From: Chryseobacterium scophthalmum
GTDB taxonomy: Bacteria > Bacteroidota > Bacteroidia > Flavobacteriales > Weeksellaceae
Direction of reading: 5' to 3'
Length of the DNA stretch: 64,000 bases
Assembly (NCBI RefSeq): GCF_900143185.1
Contig: NZ_FSRQ01000002.1
Span: 310,001-374,000, forward strand
This document shows, piece by piece, positions 44,468-52,438 of this stretch; positions within the stretch are counted from its first letter, which is position 1; each line of letters starts with the position of its first letter. Made by a program: the position numbers and the translations under genes. The notes under the pieces were generated by a model. That model saw nothing but the letters and a program-made list of their open reading frames with translations, made no database searches and was not told where the DNA came from.

Positions 44468-46690
44468 ATGAAAACAAAACTATTATTTCTCATCTCTTTT
44501 TTCTTATTTGCTCTGAGTTTTTCTCAGACAAAAATTACAGGAAAGGTGACTTTTAAAAATAAAGGAATAAGCCAGATCAATGTGACTTTAAAAGATACTT
44601 ACGACGGTGCAACAACAGATCCCGACGGGAATTTCTCTTTCGAAACTTCTGAAAAAGGTAATCATATCCTGACTTTTGTTCATCCGAAATACAATGAAAT
44701 TCAGAAACCGATTTTAATTGAAGATAAAGATGTTTCCGTAAATGCCGAATTAAAAGAACAGATCAACGAAATAGATGCGGTCGTGATTTCTGCAGGTTCT
44801 ATCGAAGCGAGCGACAGAAAAAGAGCAACTGCTTTATTGACGCCAATTGATATTTACACAACAGCAGGAGCCGATGGACAAATTTCTTCCGCTTTAACTT
44901 ATCTTCCCGGGGTTCAGAAAGTAGGGGAAACCGAAGGTTTATTCGTTCGTGGAGGAACAGGAACTGAAACCAAAATTTTTATGGATGGAAGTTTGATCAA
45001 CAATTATTTTTCCAGTTCGGTTCCCGGAATTGCTGGAAGAGACCGTTTTAACACGTCTCTTTTCAAAGGAAATATTTTTTCGAGCGGTGGATATTCTGCT
45101 TTGTACGGACAGGCTCTTTCCGGAGCTTTGATGCTCGAAAGTGTAGATCTTCCAGACCAGAGTTCTTATGATTTTGGGGTTTCTCCCATATTTTTAAGTG
45201 GAAGTTTCCAGAAATTAGGTGAAAATAAAAATCATTCTTATGGAGCAAGTTTAGGATATTCAAATTTAGGTTTGATGCAGGAAGTTTTTAATTTTAATAC
45301 TGATTTTATTGATGCTCCAAGAGGTTTTAATGGCGATGCAAATTTTAGGATCAAAACAAAAACCGGAGGATTTTTAAAATACTACGGAATGTTTGACACT
45401 AATAAAATGGGCGTAAAAACCGAAAGTTTAGAACCGGGATATGATTTTGCCTTGGTAAGATTAAAAGGTGAAAATACTTACCATAACTTGTCTTTCAAGC
45501 AAAAATTCGGGAAGTATCTTTTCAATACAAGTGCTTCGTATTCTTACAATCAGTCAGATTTAAACTTTTCTACGGAAACCAATCAAACTGAATCGGAGAA
45601 AACAGAATTATTAAATGATGGAAATTATATCAATTTTAAAGCAGTTATCGACAGAAAAATCAATAAAATAAGTGCTTTACGAGGAGGATTTGAATTGAAT
45701 TATGCCAATGAAAAATTAAATTTCGGAGAGGTTAATAAGAATTATCGTGATTTGATTTCTTCAGGTTTTTTGGAAACAGATTTAGGTTTCAGCAACAATT
45801 TATCAGCAAAAATTGGAGTAAGAGCCGAAAACTCTTCTTATCTGAATAAAAATAATTTGGCACCGCGTTTTGCTTTGGCTTATCGTTTAGCAAAAGACTG
45901 GACAACCTCTTTCGCTTACGGATTGTTTTTCCAAAATCCTGAAAGTAAATATATTAACTCATCTGCAAGTTTAGGTTTTCAAAAGTCACAGCATTACATT
46001 TTTCAGGTTCAAAGGTCAACAGAAGGAAGAAGCTTGAGATTTGAAGCTTTTTATAAAAAATATGATGAATTGATTAAAACTCAGAATATTGTTCCAGATT
46101 CTAATCAAAATCAGCAAGTGCAAACCGCTTTTAATAATAACGGAAATGGTTTCGCAAAAGGGCTTGAAGTATTTTGGAGAGACAAAAAAACGTTTGAAAA
46201 TATCGATTATTGGATCAGTTATTCTTTTTTGGATTCTAAAAGAGATTTCCTGAATTATCCAGTAAGTTTAAAGCCCAATTTTGCTGCTGAACATACGCTT
46301 TCCGTTGTTGCCAAAAGATTTATCCCCGAATGGAAGACCGGAGTCAATCTTTCTTACACTTATGCAAAAGGACGACCTTATTACGACATCGTGACACAAA
46401 ATGATGTAAATGTTATAAGAAATGAAGGAAGACTGAAAGATTACAACGCGCTGAATTTAAGCTTCAATTATCTGCCGAATATTGGTAAAAAAGACTCAAA
46501 AGCATTTACTATTTTCGTTCTAAGTATTTCAAATGTTTTAGGAAATAAAAACGTGTACGGATACAATTTTTCTCAAAACGGAAACCAAAGTTCCGCAGTC
46601 GTTCCGCCCGTCAATACATTTGTTTTTGTAGGAATGTTTATCAGTTTTGGGGTAGATAAAACGCAGGATGCGATCAATAATAACCTTTAA
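44468..46690 (+). CDS. TonB-dependent receptor with carboxypeptidase-like regulatory domain
   Basis: A 740-residue outer-membrane protein. A signal peptide (KTKLLFLISFFLFALSFSQ) is followed by an N-terminal CarboxypepD_reg-like domain (about 20-105, GKVTFKNKGISQINVTLKD), a plug (DRKRATALLTPIDIYTTAGADGQISSALTYLPGVQ) and a beta-barrel, without an obvious SusD partner next door. These receptors import substrates using TonB energy. The ligand is not predictable. ATG 44468 is preferred over TTG at 44447, which lies inside the promoter element. The LytTR-type operator suggests control by the two-component system downstream. Confidence 0.9.
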   Translation: MKTKLLFLISFFLFALSFSQTKITGKVTFKNKGISQINVTLKDTYDGATTDPDGNFSFETSEKGNHILTFVHPKYNEIQKPILIEDKDVSVNAELKEQINEIDAVVISAGSIEASDRKRATALLTPIDIYTTAGADGQISSALTYLPGVQKVGETEGLFVRGGTGTETKIFMDGSLINNYFSSSVPGIAGRDRFNTSLFKGNIFSSGGYSALYGQALSGALMLESVDLPDQSSYDFGVSPIFLSGSFQKLGENKNHSYGASLGYSNLGLMQEVFNFNTDFIDAPRGFNGDANFRIKTKTGGFLKYYGMFDTNKMGVKTESLEPGYDFALVRLKGENTYHNLSFKQKFGKYLFNTSASYSYNQSDLNFSTETNQTESEKTELLNDGNYINFKAVIDRKINKISALRGGFELNYANEKLNFGEVNKNYRDLISSGFLETDLGFSNNLSAKIGVRAENSSYLNKNNLAPRFALAYRLAKDWTTSFAYGLFFQNPESKYINSSASLGFQKSQHYIFQVQRSTEGRSLRFEAFYKKYDELIKTQNIVPDSNQNQQVQTAFNNNGNGFAKGLEVFWRDKKTFENIDYWISYSFLDSKRDFLNYPVSLKPNFAAEHTLSVVAKRFIPEWKTGVNLSYTYAKGRPYYDIVTQNDVNVIRNEGRLKDYNALNLSFNYLPNIGKKDSKAFTIFVLSISNVLGNKNVYGYNFSQNGNQSSAVVPPVNTFVFVGMFISFGVDKTQDAINNNL

Positions 46691-46700
46691 TAAAATTAAT

Positions 46701-46857
46701 TTAACGCAAAGTTTAACCTTCATAAACTTTATATTTAAGGGGCCAAGATGAATCAATAAATTGATTTTATAAAGCTCATAATTTCAAGCTTCATCAGAGA
46801 CATTATCGCCATTCTTTGCTCCTTTAAATAATACATTTGACATTAAAATCTTTGCGT
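46701..46857. repeat. MITE-like palindromic repeat, ACGCAAAG family, copy A
   Basis: Runs from TTAACGCAAAG to CTTTGCGT, 157 bp, with matching inner arms (an AAGGGGCCAAGATG-like left arm and CATTCTTTGCTCCTT right arm). It shares over 60% of positions with copies at 50.25 and 53.2 kb by eye. It begins 11 bp past the receptor stop codon. Confidence 0.7.
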
Positions 46858-46962
46858 CAAAAAGTATTTCGGATTTAATGATTTTAGCATTTTTAAAACA
46901 CGGATAATCATTTAGAAAAAATATCTTTAAATAAAAAAATAACATTAAACAATTTAGAAACT

Positions 46963-47610
46963 ATGAAAAAATACATTTTAAGTTTTGCTTTAGCTTGTAT
47001 GAGTTTATTATCTTTTGCTCAGGCTAATTATGAAAAAATAATGACAGAGAAAATTGCTAAAATTGAAACCTGCAAAACACCGGAAGATTTTCAGGTTCTG
47101 GCCAACGATTTTCAGAGAATTGCCGATAAGGAAACCACAAAATGGCTACCGAATTATTATGCTGCTTTTTCTTATATCCAAAAAGGAAGGGTATTGATGA
47201 GAGAAGGAAAAATGCAGGATATGGATATTGTTGCAGATCAGGCTCAAAAATTTATTGATGCTGCAGAAAGTATTGAAAAAGAAAATTCAGAGATTCATTT
47301 GCTTCAAAAAATGGTTTATTCACTGAAAATGATGGTCAATCCGCAGGAAAGATACATGACTTTTGGAATGAAAGCTCAGGAAGAACTTACGAAAGCTGAA
47401 AAATTTGATCCAGCTAATCCAAGAGTAACACTTATAAAAGCGGAAGATATTTACTTTACGCCGGAGCAATACGGAGGAAGCAAAACAAAAGGAATGGAAA
47501 TGTTTAAAGCTGCTTTAGAAAAATTCAATTCGTTTAAACCCAAAACCAATTTAAGTCCGAACTGGGGAAAAGGAGAAGCGGAATATTTTATTAATCAACC
47601 GACAAAGTAA
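46963..47610 (+). CDS. Exported TPR-like helical protein
   Basis: A 215-residue protein with a signal peptide (KKYILSFALACMSLLSFAQ) and a mature part of helices in TPR-like phasing (LPNYYAAFSYIQKGRVLMREG, then MTFGMKAQEELTKAEKFDPANPRVTLIKAEDIYF). I do not recognise a named family. It follows the TonB-dependent receptor with only a repeat element between, so it may read from the same LytTR-controlled transcript and act as a periplasmic partner. Its own promoter is not evident. Confidence 0.72.
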   Translation: MKKYILSFALACMSLLSFAQANYEKIMTEKIAKIETCKTPEDFQVLANDFQRIADKETTKWLPNYYAAFSYIQKGRVLMREGKMQDMDIVADQAQKFIDAAESIEKENSEIHLLQKMVYSLKMMVNPQERYMTFGMKAQEELTKAEKFDPANPRVTLIKAEDIYFTPEQYGGSKTKGMEMFKAALEKFNSFKPKTNLSPNWGKGEAEYFINQPTK

Positions 47611-47649
47611 TCGCTAATCTTCTAAATTAGAATTAAATGTCATATTTTT

Positions 47650-47722
47650 CTTGCAGATTTACAGATTAAGCAGATAAATAAAAGAGAAAAAATCTGCAAA
47701 ATTTGCCTAATCTGCGAGATAT
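47650..47722. repeat. Palindromic intergenic repeat, CACAGATTT family, copy 2
   Basis: The left arm TTGCAGATTTACAGATTAAG is partly complementary to the right arm at about 47691-47722 (AATCTGC...TAATCTGCGAGAT). Same family by content as 38864-38933 and 55165-55306, though diverged. Confidence 0.45.
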
Positions 47723-47730
47723 TAAATCAG

Positions 47731-47763
47731 CCCTTTCTGCATTTCAAATGTGGAAAGGGTTTT
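47731..47763 (+). terminator. Terminator after the exported TPR-like gene
   Basis: CCCTTTC (47731-47737) pairs with GAAAGGG (47753-47759), with an inner CATTT/AAATG pairing and a short T run after. It is about 120 bp past the stop codon. Confidence 0.6.
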
Positions 47764-47818
47764 AAAATTATAAAACGATTTGTATTACCAATTGTCATAT
47801 AATTAGAAATAAAGAGTC

Positions 47819-47876
47819 TTTGTCATGCTGTAAGCATCTCTAAAAAGTTAACTTAGATTCTTTCAGACTGACAAAC
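47819..47876. repeat. Palindromic intergenic repeat, TTTGTCAT family
   Basis: TTTGTCATGCTGTAAGCATC at the left pairs imperfectly with the right arm TTCTTTCAGACTGACAAAC. Recalls a common flavobacterial GTCATTCTGA...TCAGAATGAC repeat, here a diverged single copy. Confidence 0.4.
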
Positions 47877-47921
47877 ATGCTGTTTATGAGTTTAGATGTA
47901 TAAACAGATAAAATTATTATT

Positions 47922-47992
47922 ACCGTTCAGAACAGAAAAGCAACCATTCAGCGAGAAAAAGTTTTCACAGAGTTTAATAAAAGCTAATTTTG
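47922..47992 (+). promoter_or_regulatory. LytTR-type operator and -7 element of the 2TM histidine kinase gene
   Basis: Half-sites ACCGTTCAG (47922-47930, a full match to the LytTR 9-mer [TA][AC][CA]GTTN[AG][TG]) and ACCATTCAG (47943-47951, one mismatch) start 21 bp apart. TAATTTTG (47985-47992) starts 34 bp after the second ends. The kinase ATG is at 48009. Confidence 0.75.
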
Positions 47993-48008
47993 AACTATAA
48001 ATTAACCA

Positions 48009-49322
48009 ATGAAACGTAAGGATTTTATCATTTTATTTTGGGTGTCTTTGGCAACTACTCTGGTTTTCTTTTTCCTTTCTACGGAAGAAAAAAATCTTGA
48101 GAATTTCTCGCTTACTTTATTTATTTCAGCGATGTATTCTTTTGTAATAGGAATCGGAAATGACTTGATTAATAGTTTTCTCAACAAAAAAGTTCCTTGG
48201 TCTGAAGCAACAACCAAAAGAGCGATTTTAAGCATTGTTTCAATTCTTATTGCCAATTTTATTTTGGTGTATTTCTGCAACTATATCAACTTTGTGGTCA
48301 TTCAAAAAGTAGCTACAACAGAAGCATTTTTCTCAGGAAAATACAATTTTATCAATTGGTTTATGGTGAATGTTGCTTTGCTGATTTCTGCTTTTCTACA
48401 CGCTAAAAGTTTTATGGAGGAGCTTAAAAGATCTTCCAAAAAAGAAGTGGTTGAGCAGAAATTAATCGCAAAATCTGCCAATGCACAATTTGAAAGTTTA
48501 AAAAATCAGCTTGACCCACATTTTTTATTTAATTCATTAAATGTTTTAAGCTCGTTGATCGATGAAAACCCGAGTCAGGCTCAGAAGTTTACTGCCTCAA
48601 TGTCAAAGATCTACAGATACGTTTTGGAGCAGAAAGATAAAGAATTAGTGACTATTGAAGACGAAATAGAATTTGCAAAAACCTATTGTGGCTTACTGAA
48701 AACAAGATTTGAAGACAGTGTTAATTTTATTTTTGATGTAAAAGAAGACGATTTACGACGATTTGTAGTTCCTCTTTCTCTCCAATTGCTTTTGGAAAAT
48801 TGTATTAAACATAATTTGGCAACATCTTCAAAGCCTTTGCTGATCAGAATTTTTACGGAAGGCGACACTTTATGTATAGAAAATAACTTACAGATTCGGG
48901 AACAGATCAAAGAAAGTGCAGGAATAGGTTTGGCAAACATTGTACAACGCTATTCTTTACTGACGAAAAAGAATGTTTTTATAGAAAAATCTGAAGATTA
49001 TTTTAAAGTAAAACTTCCGATATTATCTGAAAAACCAAACACGGCAAGTATCGATACAAAAAATCAGGATAAAGCTTACGAAAGAGCCAAGAAAAGAGTA
49101 AAAGAGATCAAAGGTTTTTATGGTAATCTTATTTCTTACTGCACGGTTATTCCTTTCCTGATCTTTGTGAATCTGTATACTCAAAATCATTACTATTGGT
49201 TTTGGTGGCCGCTTTTAGGATGGGGTGTTGGTGTGGCTTCTCACGCATTTCAGGTATTTGGGATCGGGACATCTTGGCAGGAAAAAAAGATCCAGGAAAT
49301 TATGGATAAACAGAAAAAATAG
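48009..49322 (+). CDS. LytS-type histidine kinase with C-terminal 2TM domain
   Basis: A 437-residue membrane kinase. Four hydrophobic segments occupy about 5-130. The His_kinase (PF06580-type) core has the phospho-His in LDPHFLFNSL (about residue 170), the N-box LLLENCIKHNL and the G-box GIGLANIV. The last 80 residues are a 2TM domain (KRVKEIKGFYGNLISYC ... WPLLGWGVGVASHAFQVFGIG), nearly the same as the stand-alone 2TM protein at 50746. It probably phosphorylates the LytTR regulator encoded at 51683. The next genes follow at 5 and 1 bp. Confidence 0.9.
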   Translation: MKRKDFIILFWVSLATTLVFFFLSTEEKNLENFSLTLFISAMYSFVIGIGNDLINSFLNKKVPWSEATTKRAILSIVSILIANFILVYFCNYINFVVIQKVATTEAFFSGKYNFINWFMVNVALLISAFLHAKSFMEELKRSSKKEVVEQKLIAKSANAQFESLKNQLDPHFLFNSLNVLSSLIDENPSQAQKFTASMSKIYRYVLEQKDKELVTIEDEIEFAKTYCGLLKTRFEDSVNFIFDVKEDDLRRFVVPLSLQLLLENCIKHNLATSSKPLLIRIFTEGDTLCIENNLQIREQIKESAGIGLANIVQRYSLLTKKNVFIEKSEDYFKVKLPILSEKPNTASIDTKNQDKAYERAKKRVKEIKGFYGNLISYCTVIPFLIFVNLYTQNHYYWFWWPLLGWGVGVASHAFQVFGIGTSWQEKKIQEIMDKQKK

Positions 49323-49327
49323 AAATC

Positions 49328-49627
49328 ATGGAAAAATTTGACGAAAATGATATCAATTATCAGCAGGCGAAAAGACAGGTAGAAAGATTGAGAGGTTTCT
49401 ACGGACACTTATTTTCATACGTTGCTGTAAATCTTTTGATTGTTTATTATAATTACATCAATTTAAAACCAAATGAGAACTATTTTCAGTTTAAAAATTT
49501 CATTACGGCTGCATTTTGGGGAGTAGGTCTTTTGGCTCATGCATTATTTGTTTTTCTGCCCCGATTTAATTTTGCAAAAAAATGGGAAGAGAAGAAAATC
49601 AAAGAATTGATGGATAAAAATAAATAA
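49328..49627 (+). CDS. 2TM domain-containing protein
   Basis: A 99-residue two-span membrane protein: AKRQVERLRGFYGHLFSYVAVNLLIVYYNY, then WGVGLLAHALFVFLP and the charged end WEEKKIKELMDKNK. This is the same charged-helix, two-span, charged-helix layout as the kinase C-terminus. The family has no known biochemical function. It lies 5 bp after the kinase and 1 bp before the methyltransferase-like gene. Confidence 0.88.
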   Translation: MEKFDENDINYQQAKRQVERLRGFYGHLFSYVAVNLLIVYYNYINLKPNENYFQFKNFITAAFWGVGLLAHALFVFLPRFNFAKKWEEKKIKELMDKNK

Positions 49628-49628
49628 A

Positions 49629-50195
49629 ATGAATGCACTTTATCTGCTTTTTTACATTTCTATTGCTGCATGGTTTTTGAGCGAAATTTATTACAAGCAA
49701 AAATTTAAATCTGAATCGAAAGACCAAAAGAAAGATAAATCTACACTCAATATTTTGTGGGTGGTGATCATTCCGTCTGTTTTTGCGGCGGTAACGGTTT
49801 CTAAACTGACTTCTTTTCATATCAGAAACCAATATTGGATTTTATATTTAGGTGAATTTTTAATTGTGATTGGGATTGTTTTTCGTTGGATAATCATTAA
49901 ATCTCTCGGAAGATTTTTCGCGGTAGATGTTTCGATTAGAGAAAATCATCAGATCAAAAAAGAAGGATCTTACAGATTGGTAAGGCATCCTTCTTATTCG
50001 TTTGCGCTTCTTACGTTCTTGGGTTTAGGATTATTTCTAAATAACTGGCTCTCTCTGTTTATTGCTCTTGTGCCTGTATTTTTAGCATTTTCGTATCGAA
50101 TTAAAGTTGAAGAACAGGTTTTGATACAACAATTTGGAAACGAATATTTGGAATATAAGCGGAAAACAAAAAAGCTGATTCCGTTTATTTATTAA
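49629..50195 (+). CDS. Isoprenylcysteine carboxylmethyltransferase-family membrane protein
   Basis: A 188-residue integral membrane protein of the ICMT/PEMT methyltransferase family, with hydrophobic segments at about 1-15, 40-55, 75-95 and 130-160. The SAM-binding region is KKEGSYRLVRHPSYSFALLTFLG, followed by the conserved C-terminal VEEQVLIQQFGNEYLEYKRKT. Bacterial members methylate membrane-associated substrates, mostly unidentified. It sits in the kinase/2TM operon and so may modify a component of that system; this is inference from position. Confidence 0.85.
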   Translation: MNALYLLFYISIAAWFLSEIYYKQKFKSESKDQKKDKSTLNILWVVIIPSVFAAVTVSKLTSFHIRNQYWILYLGEFLIVIGIVFRWIIIKSLGRFFAVDVSIRENHQIKKEGSYRLVRHPSYSFALLTFLGLGLFLNNWLSLFIALVPVFLAFSYRIKVEEQVLIQQFGNEYLEYKRKTKKLIPFIY

Positions 50196-50251
50196 TCTCA
50201 ATGTAGATTAAATAATAAGTATAAGTGATTTATTATAAGTGTTTTATCTGT

Positions 50252-50416
50252 TTAACGCAAAGTTTGATTTTCATAAACTTTATTTTTAAGGAGCAAAGAT
50301 GAATCAATAAATTGATTTTTATGAAGTTTTCGTTTTATTCAAGCTTCATCAGCGACTTTGTCGCCATTCTTTGCTCCTTAAAATATTAAGTTTAAGAATT
50401 AAAATCTTTGCGTGTT
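50252..50416. repeat. MITE-like palindromic repeat, ACGCAAAG family, copy B
   Basis: The longest copy. It runs from TTAACGCAAAG to CTTTGCGT (50254-50413). The left half aligns with the reverse complement of the right half across nearly its whole length, with inner arms AAGGAGCAAAGA (50288-50299) and TCTTTGCTCCTT, and ATGAAG/CTTCAT near the centre. Such a transcript would fold into one long hairpin. The stretch from 50417 to 50597 shows no recognisable feature. Confidence 0.75.
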
Positions 50417-50597
50417 AAAGATTTAACTCATTTTTTTATCCTCACAAAAAAGACAAAGATTTTACCGAGTTATAAGTTATTCAAATGCTGGCAAAAAGAG
50501 AAATGAAAGCTCTGTCTTTTATGAACTTTTGAAATGCTCTTTTTTCAATCATTTCTTTTGCCCCTTTTGCTGTTAAAAAAACTTTAACACATAAAAT

Positions 50598-50628
50598 AAA
50601 ATCCCGATTTCAGTTGAGTCGGGATTTT
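50598..50628 (+). terminator. Hairpin terminator upstream of the 2TM operon
   Basis: A 10-bp stem (AAAATCCCGA at 50598-50607, TCGGGATTTT at 50619-50628) with an 11-nt loop and a T run. It ends two bases before the first half-site of the next operator, so it insulates the 2TM operon from upstream transcription. Confidence 0.8.
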
Positions 50629-50629
50629 T

Positions 50630-50701
50630 GCTGTTCAGTCTATATTTTCCACAGTTCAGTAATATAAAGTTGATTTGAGGTTGATTCTTGACCTAAATTT
50701 G
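50630..50701 (+). promoter_or_regulatory. LytTR-type operator and -7 element of the 2TM/LytTR operon
   Basis: Half-sites GCTGTTCAG (50630-50638) and ACAGTTCAG (50651-50659, a full match to the LytTR 9-mer) start 21 bp apart. TAAATTTG (50694-50701) starts 35 bp after the second ends. The first gene begins at 50746, and the operon ends in the LytTR regulator itself, so autoregulation is likely. Confidence 0.78.
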
Positions 50702-50745
50702 ACTCAAGAAAAACAAACAAATATTAATTTTAAAAATAAAAGATC

Positions 50746-51042
50746 ATGGAAAATTTATCATTAAACAAAGAAAATTTAGCGTACAGAAAAGCAGCAAGAC
50801 GAGTAAAAGATTTAAAAGGGTTTTACGGTAACCTTACTTCTTATTGCTTGGTTATTCCTTTTTTATTGATTTTAAATCTTATGACGGCACCGAATCATCT
50901 ATGGTTTTATTGGCCAATGTTAGGTTGGGGATTGGGTCTTGCTTTACACGCTGTAAGTACTTTTGGAATCGGGAAAAACTGGGAAGAGAAAAAAATAAAA
51001 GAATTGATGGAGGAGGAGCAACAAAGAAGCATGCGTAAATAA
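50746..51042 (+). CDS. 2TM domain-containing protein
   Basis: A 98-residue two-span protein. Its core (RRVKDLKGFYGNLTSYCLVI, then WPMLGWGLGLALHAVSTFGIG) is closely similar to the kinase's C-terminal domain, and the end WEEKKIKELMEEEQ is typical. It is first in the operon under the 50630 operator and 6 bp before the next 2TM gene. A role as kinase-interaction or membrane-scaffold partner is inferred from shared sequence. Confidence 0.88.
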   Translation: MENLSLNKENLAYRKAARRVKDLKGFYGNLTSYCLVIPFLLILNLMTAPNHLWFYWPMLGWGLGLALHAVSTFGIGKNWEEKKIKELMEEEQQRSMRK

Positions 51043-51048
51043 TCAGCA

Positions 51049-51333
51049 ATGGAAAATAATCTTCAAAAGCAGCAATATAAGTCAGCCAAAAGCAGAATGA
51101 AAGAAATAAAAACATTCTACATTATGCTCACCGGATGTTTTTTGCTCACGCCTTATTTGATTTTTATCAACCTGAAAGTAAATCCTGAATTGCATTGGTT
51201 TTGGTTTCCGTTATTCGGTTTTGGAATAAGCATTCTGGGTTACGCATTTTATCTTTTTACGGGTAAAAACTGGGAAGAGAAGAAAATAAAACAATTGATG
51301 GAGCGTGAGAGAGGAAATTCAAAATCACTTTAA
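51049..51333 (+). CDS. 2TM domain-containing protein
   Basis: A 94-residue two-span protein (KSRMKEIKTFYIMLTGCFLLTPYLIFIN, then WFPLFGFGISILGYAFYLFTG), more diverged from the kinase domain but with the same WEEKKIKQLMERE end. Second 2TM gene of the operon, 26 bp before the third. Confidence 0.87.
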   Translation: MENNLQKQQYKSAKSRMKEIKTFYIMLTGCFLLTPYLIFINLKVNPELHWFWFPLFGFGISILGYAFYLFTGKNWEEKKIKQLMERERGNSKSL

Positions 51334-51359
51334 ATAATTATTATTAAAAAATTAATACA

Positions 51360-51632
51360 ATGGATTATAATAGCGCACAGCAAAAAGTAAAAAGGCTGAG
51401 GTCATTCTATAAAAACTGCATGTGGTTTACGATCGTTGCCGGATTTATTCTGATCAAAAATTTTATTAAATATTCTGGAACAGACCACAATTTTCAAGGA
51501 TGGTTTATTCTTACGATTTGGGCAATAATTTTAGGAGTGAAAGCTGTAAATCTTTTTATATTTGATTCTGAATGGGAAAATCAGATCCTGGAAGAAGAAC
51601 TTAAGAAGTCGAAAAAACCAATTAATTTTTAA
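51360..51632 (+). CDS. 2TM domain-containing protein
   Basis: A 90-residue two-span protein, the most diverged of the three (QQKVKRLRSFYKNCMWFTIVAGFILIKNFI, then GWFILTIWAIILGVKAVNLFIF), still ending in a charged segment (WENQILEEELKKSKK). It precedes the LytTR regulator by 50 bp in the same operon. Confidence 0.85.
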   Translation: MDYNSAQQKVKRLRSFYKNCMWFTIVAGFILIKNFIKYSGTDHNFQGWFILTIWAIILGVKAVNLFIFDSEWENQILEEELKKSKKPINF

Positions 51633-51682
51633 AACTAAAAAGATTTAATTATTTTTATTTAAAATTAAACTAAAGCCAAGTA

Positions 51683-52426
51683 ATGATTAAAACAGTCATC
51701 ATCGAAGACGAAAAACCTGCAGCAAGAAAATTAGAAAGAATGTTGAGTCTTTTTCCTGATTTGCAATTGGTTGCCAACCTGGAATCTGTGGAAGAAGCAG
51801 TAAGCTGGTTTGCCGAAAATGAGCATCCGCAACTTATCTTTTCAGACATCGTTTTAGGAGACGGTCTTTCGTTTGATATTTTTGAAAAAATCTCTACAAA
51901 AGCTTTTATTATTTATACCACGGCTTTTGATCAATACACGTTGAAGGCTTTTAAACTCAACAGTATCGATTATCTTTTGAAACCCATTATGGAAGAAGAT
52001 CTCGCCGGAGCGATTGAAAAATTCAAATCATTTATTCCTTCAGATAAATCGGTTAACTCACAAGAGATTAAGCAATTAATTAAAAAAGAAAAAACGACAC
52101 TGTCGAGGATTTTGGTAAAGATCGGTTATAATCTGAAGATTGTACAGACCCCCGAGATCAGCTGTTTTTTTAGTGAAAATAAAATTGTTTATCTGCAGAC
52201 TCAGGATCGGGTTTATCCTTCAGAATTTACTTTAGATGAATTAACGGATGTGCTTGATGATAAGAAGTTTTTCCGTGTCAACAGGCAGTTTATTATCAAT
52301 TCAGATTATATTAAAAATATTCATACGTCGCCCAATTATAAAGTGGAACTCAATTTTCAACCAAAAGAAGAAATTACGGTGAGCCGTGAAAGGGTAAAAG
52401 ATTTTAAAGACTGGTTGGTTAATTAA
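51683..52426 (+). CDS. LytTR family response regulator
   Basis: A 247-residue two-domain regulator. The receiver has acidic pair IIEDEKPAARK, phospho-Asp55 in LIFSDIVLGDG, and KP in DYLLKPI. The C-terminal LytTR domain begins near residue 135 and includes FFRVNRQFIINSDYIKNIHTSPNYKVEL and EITVSRERVKDFKDW. LytTR domains bind paired 9-bp direct repeats; three such pairs are seen in this window, including one ahead of its own operon. Its kinase is probably the 2TM LytS-like protein at 48009. Confidence 0.93.
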   Translation: MIKTVIIEDEKPAARKLERMLSLFPDLQLVANLESVEEAVSWFAENEHPQLIFSDIVLGDGLSFDIFEKISTKAFIIYTTAFDQYTLKAFKLNSIDYLLKPIMEEDLAGAIEKFKSFIPSDKSVNSQEIKQLIKKEKTTLSRILVKIGYNLKIVQTPEISCFFSENKIVYLQTQDRVYPSEFTLDELTDVLDDKKFFRVNRQFIINSDYIKNIHTSPNYKVELNFQPKEEITVSRERVKDFKDWLVN

Positions 52427-52438
52427 TAGTTTTGCAGA

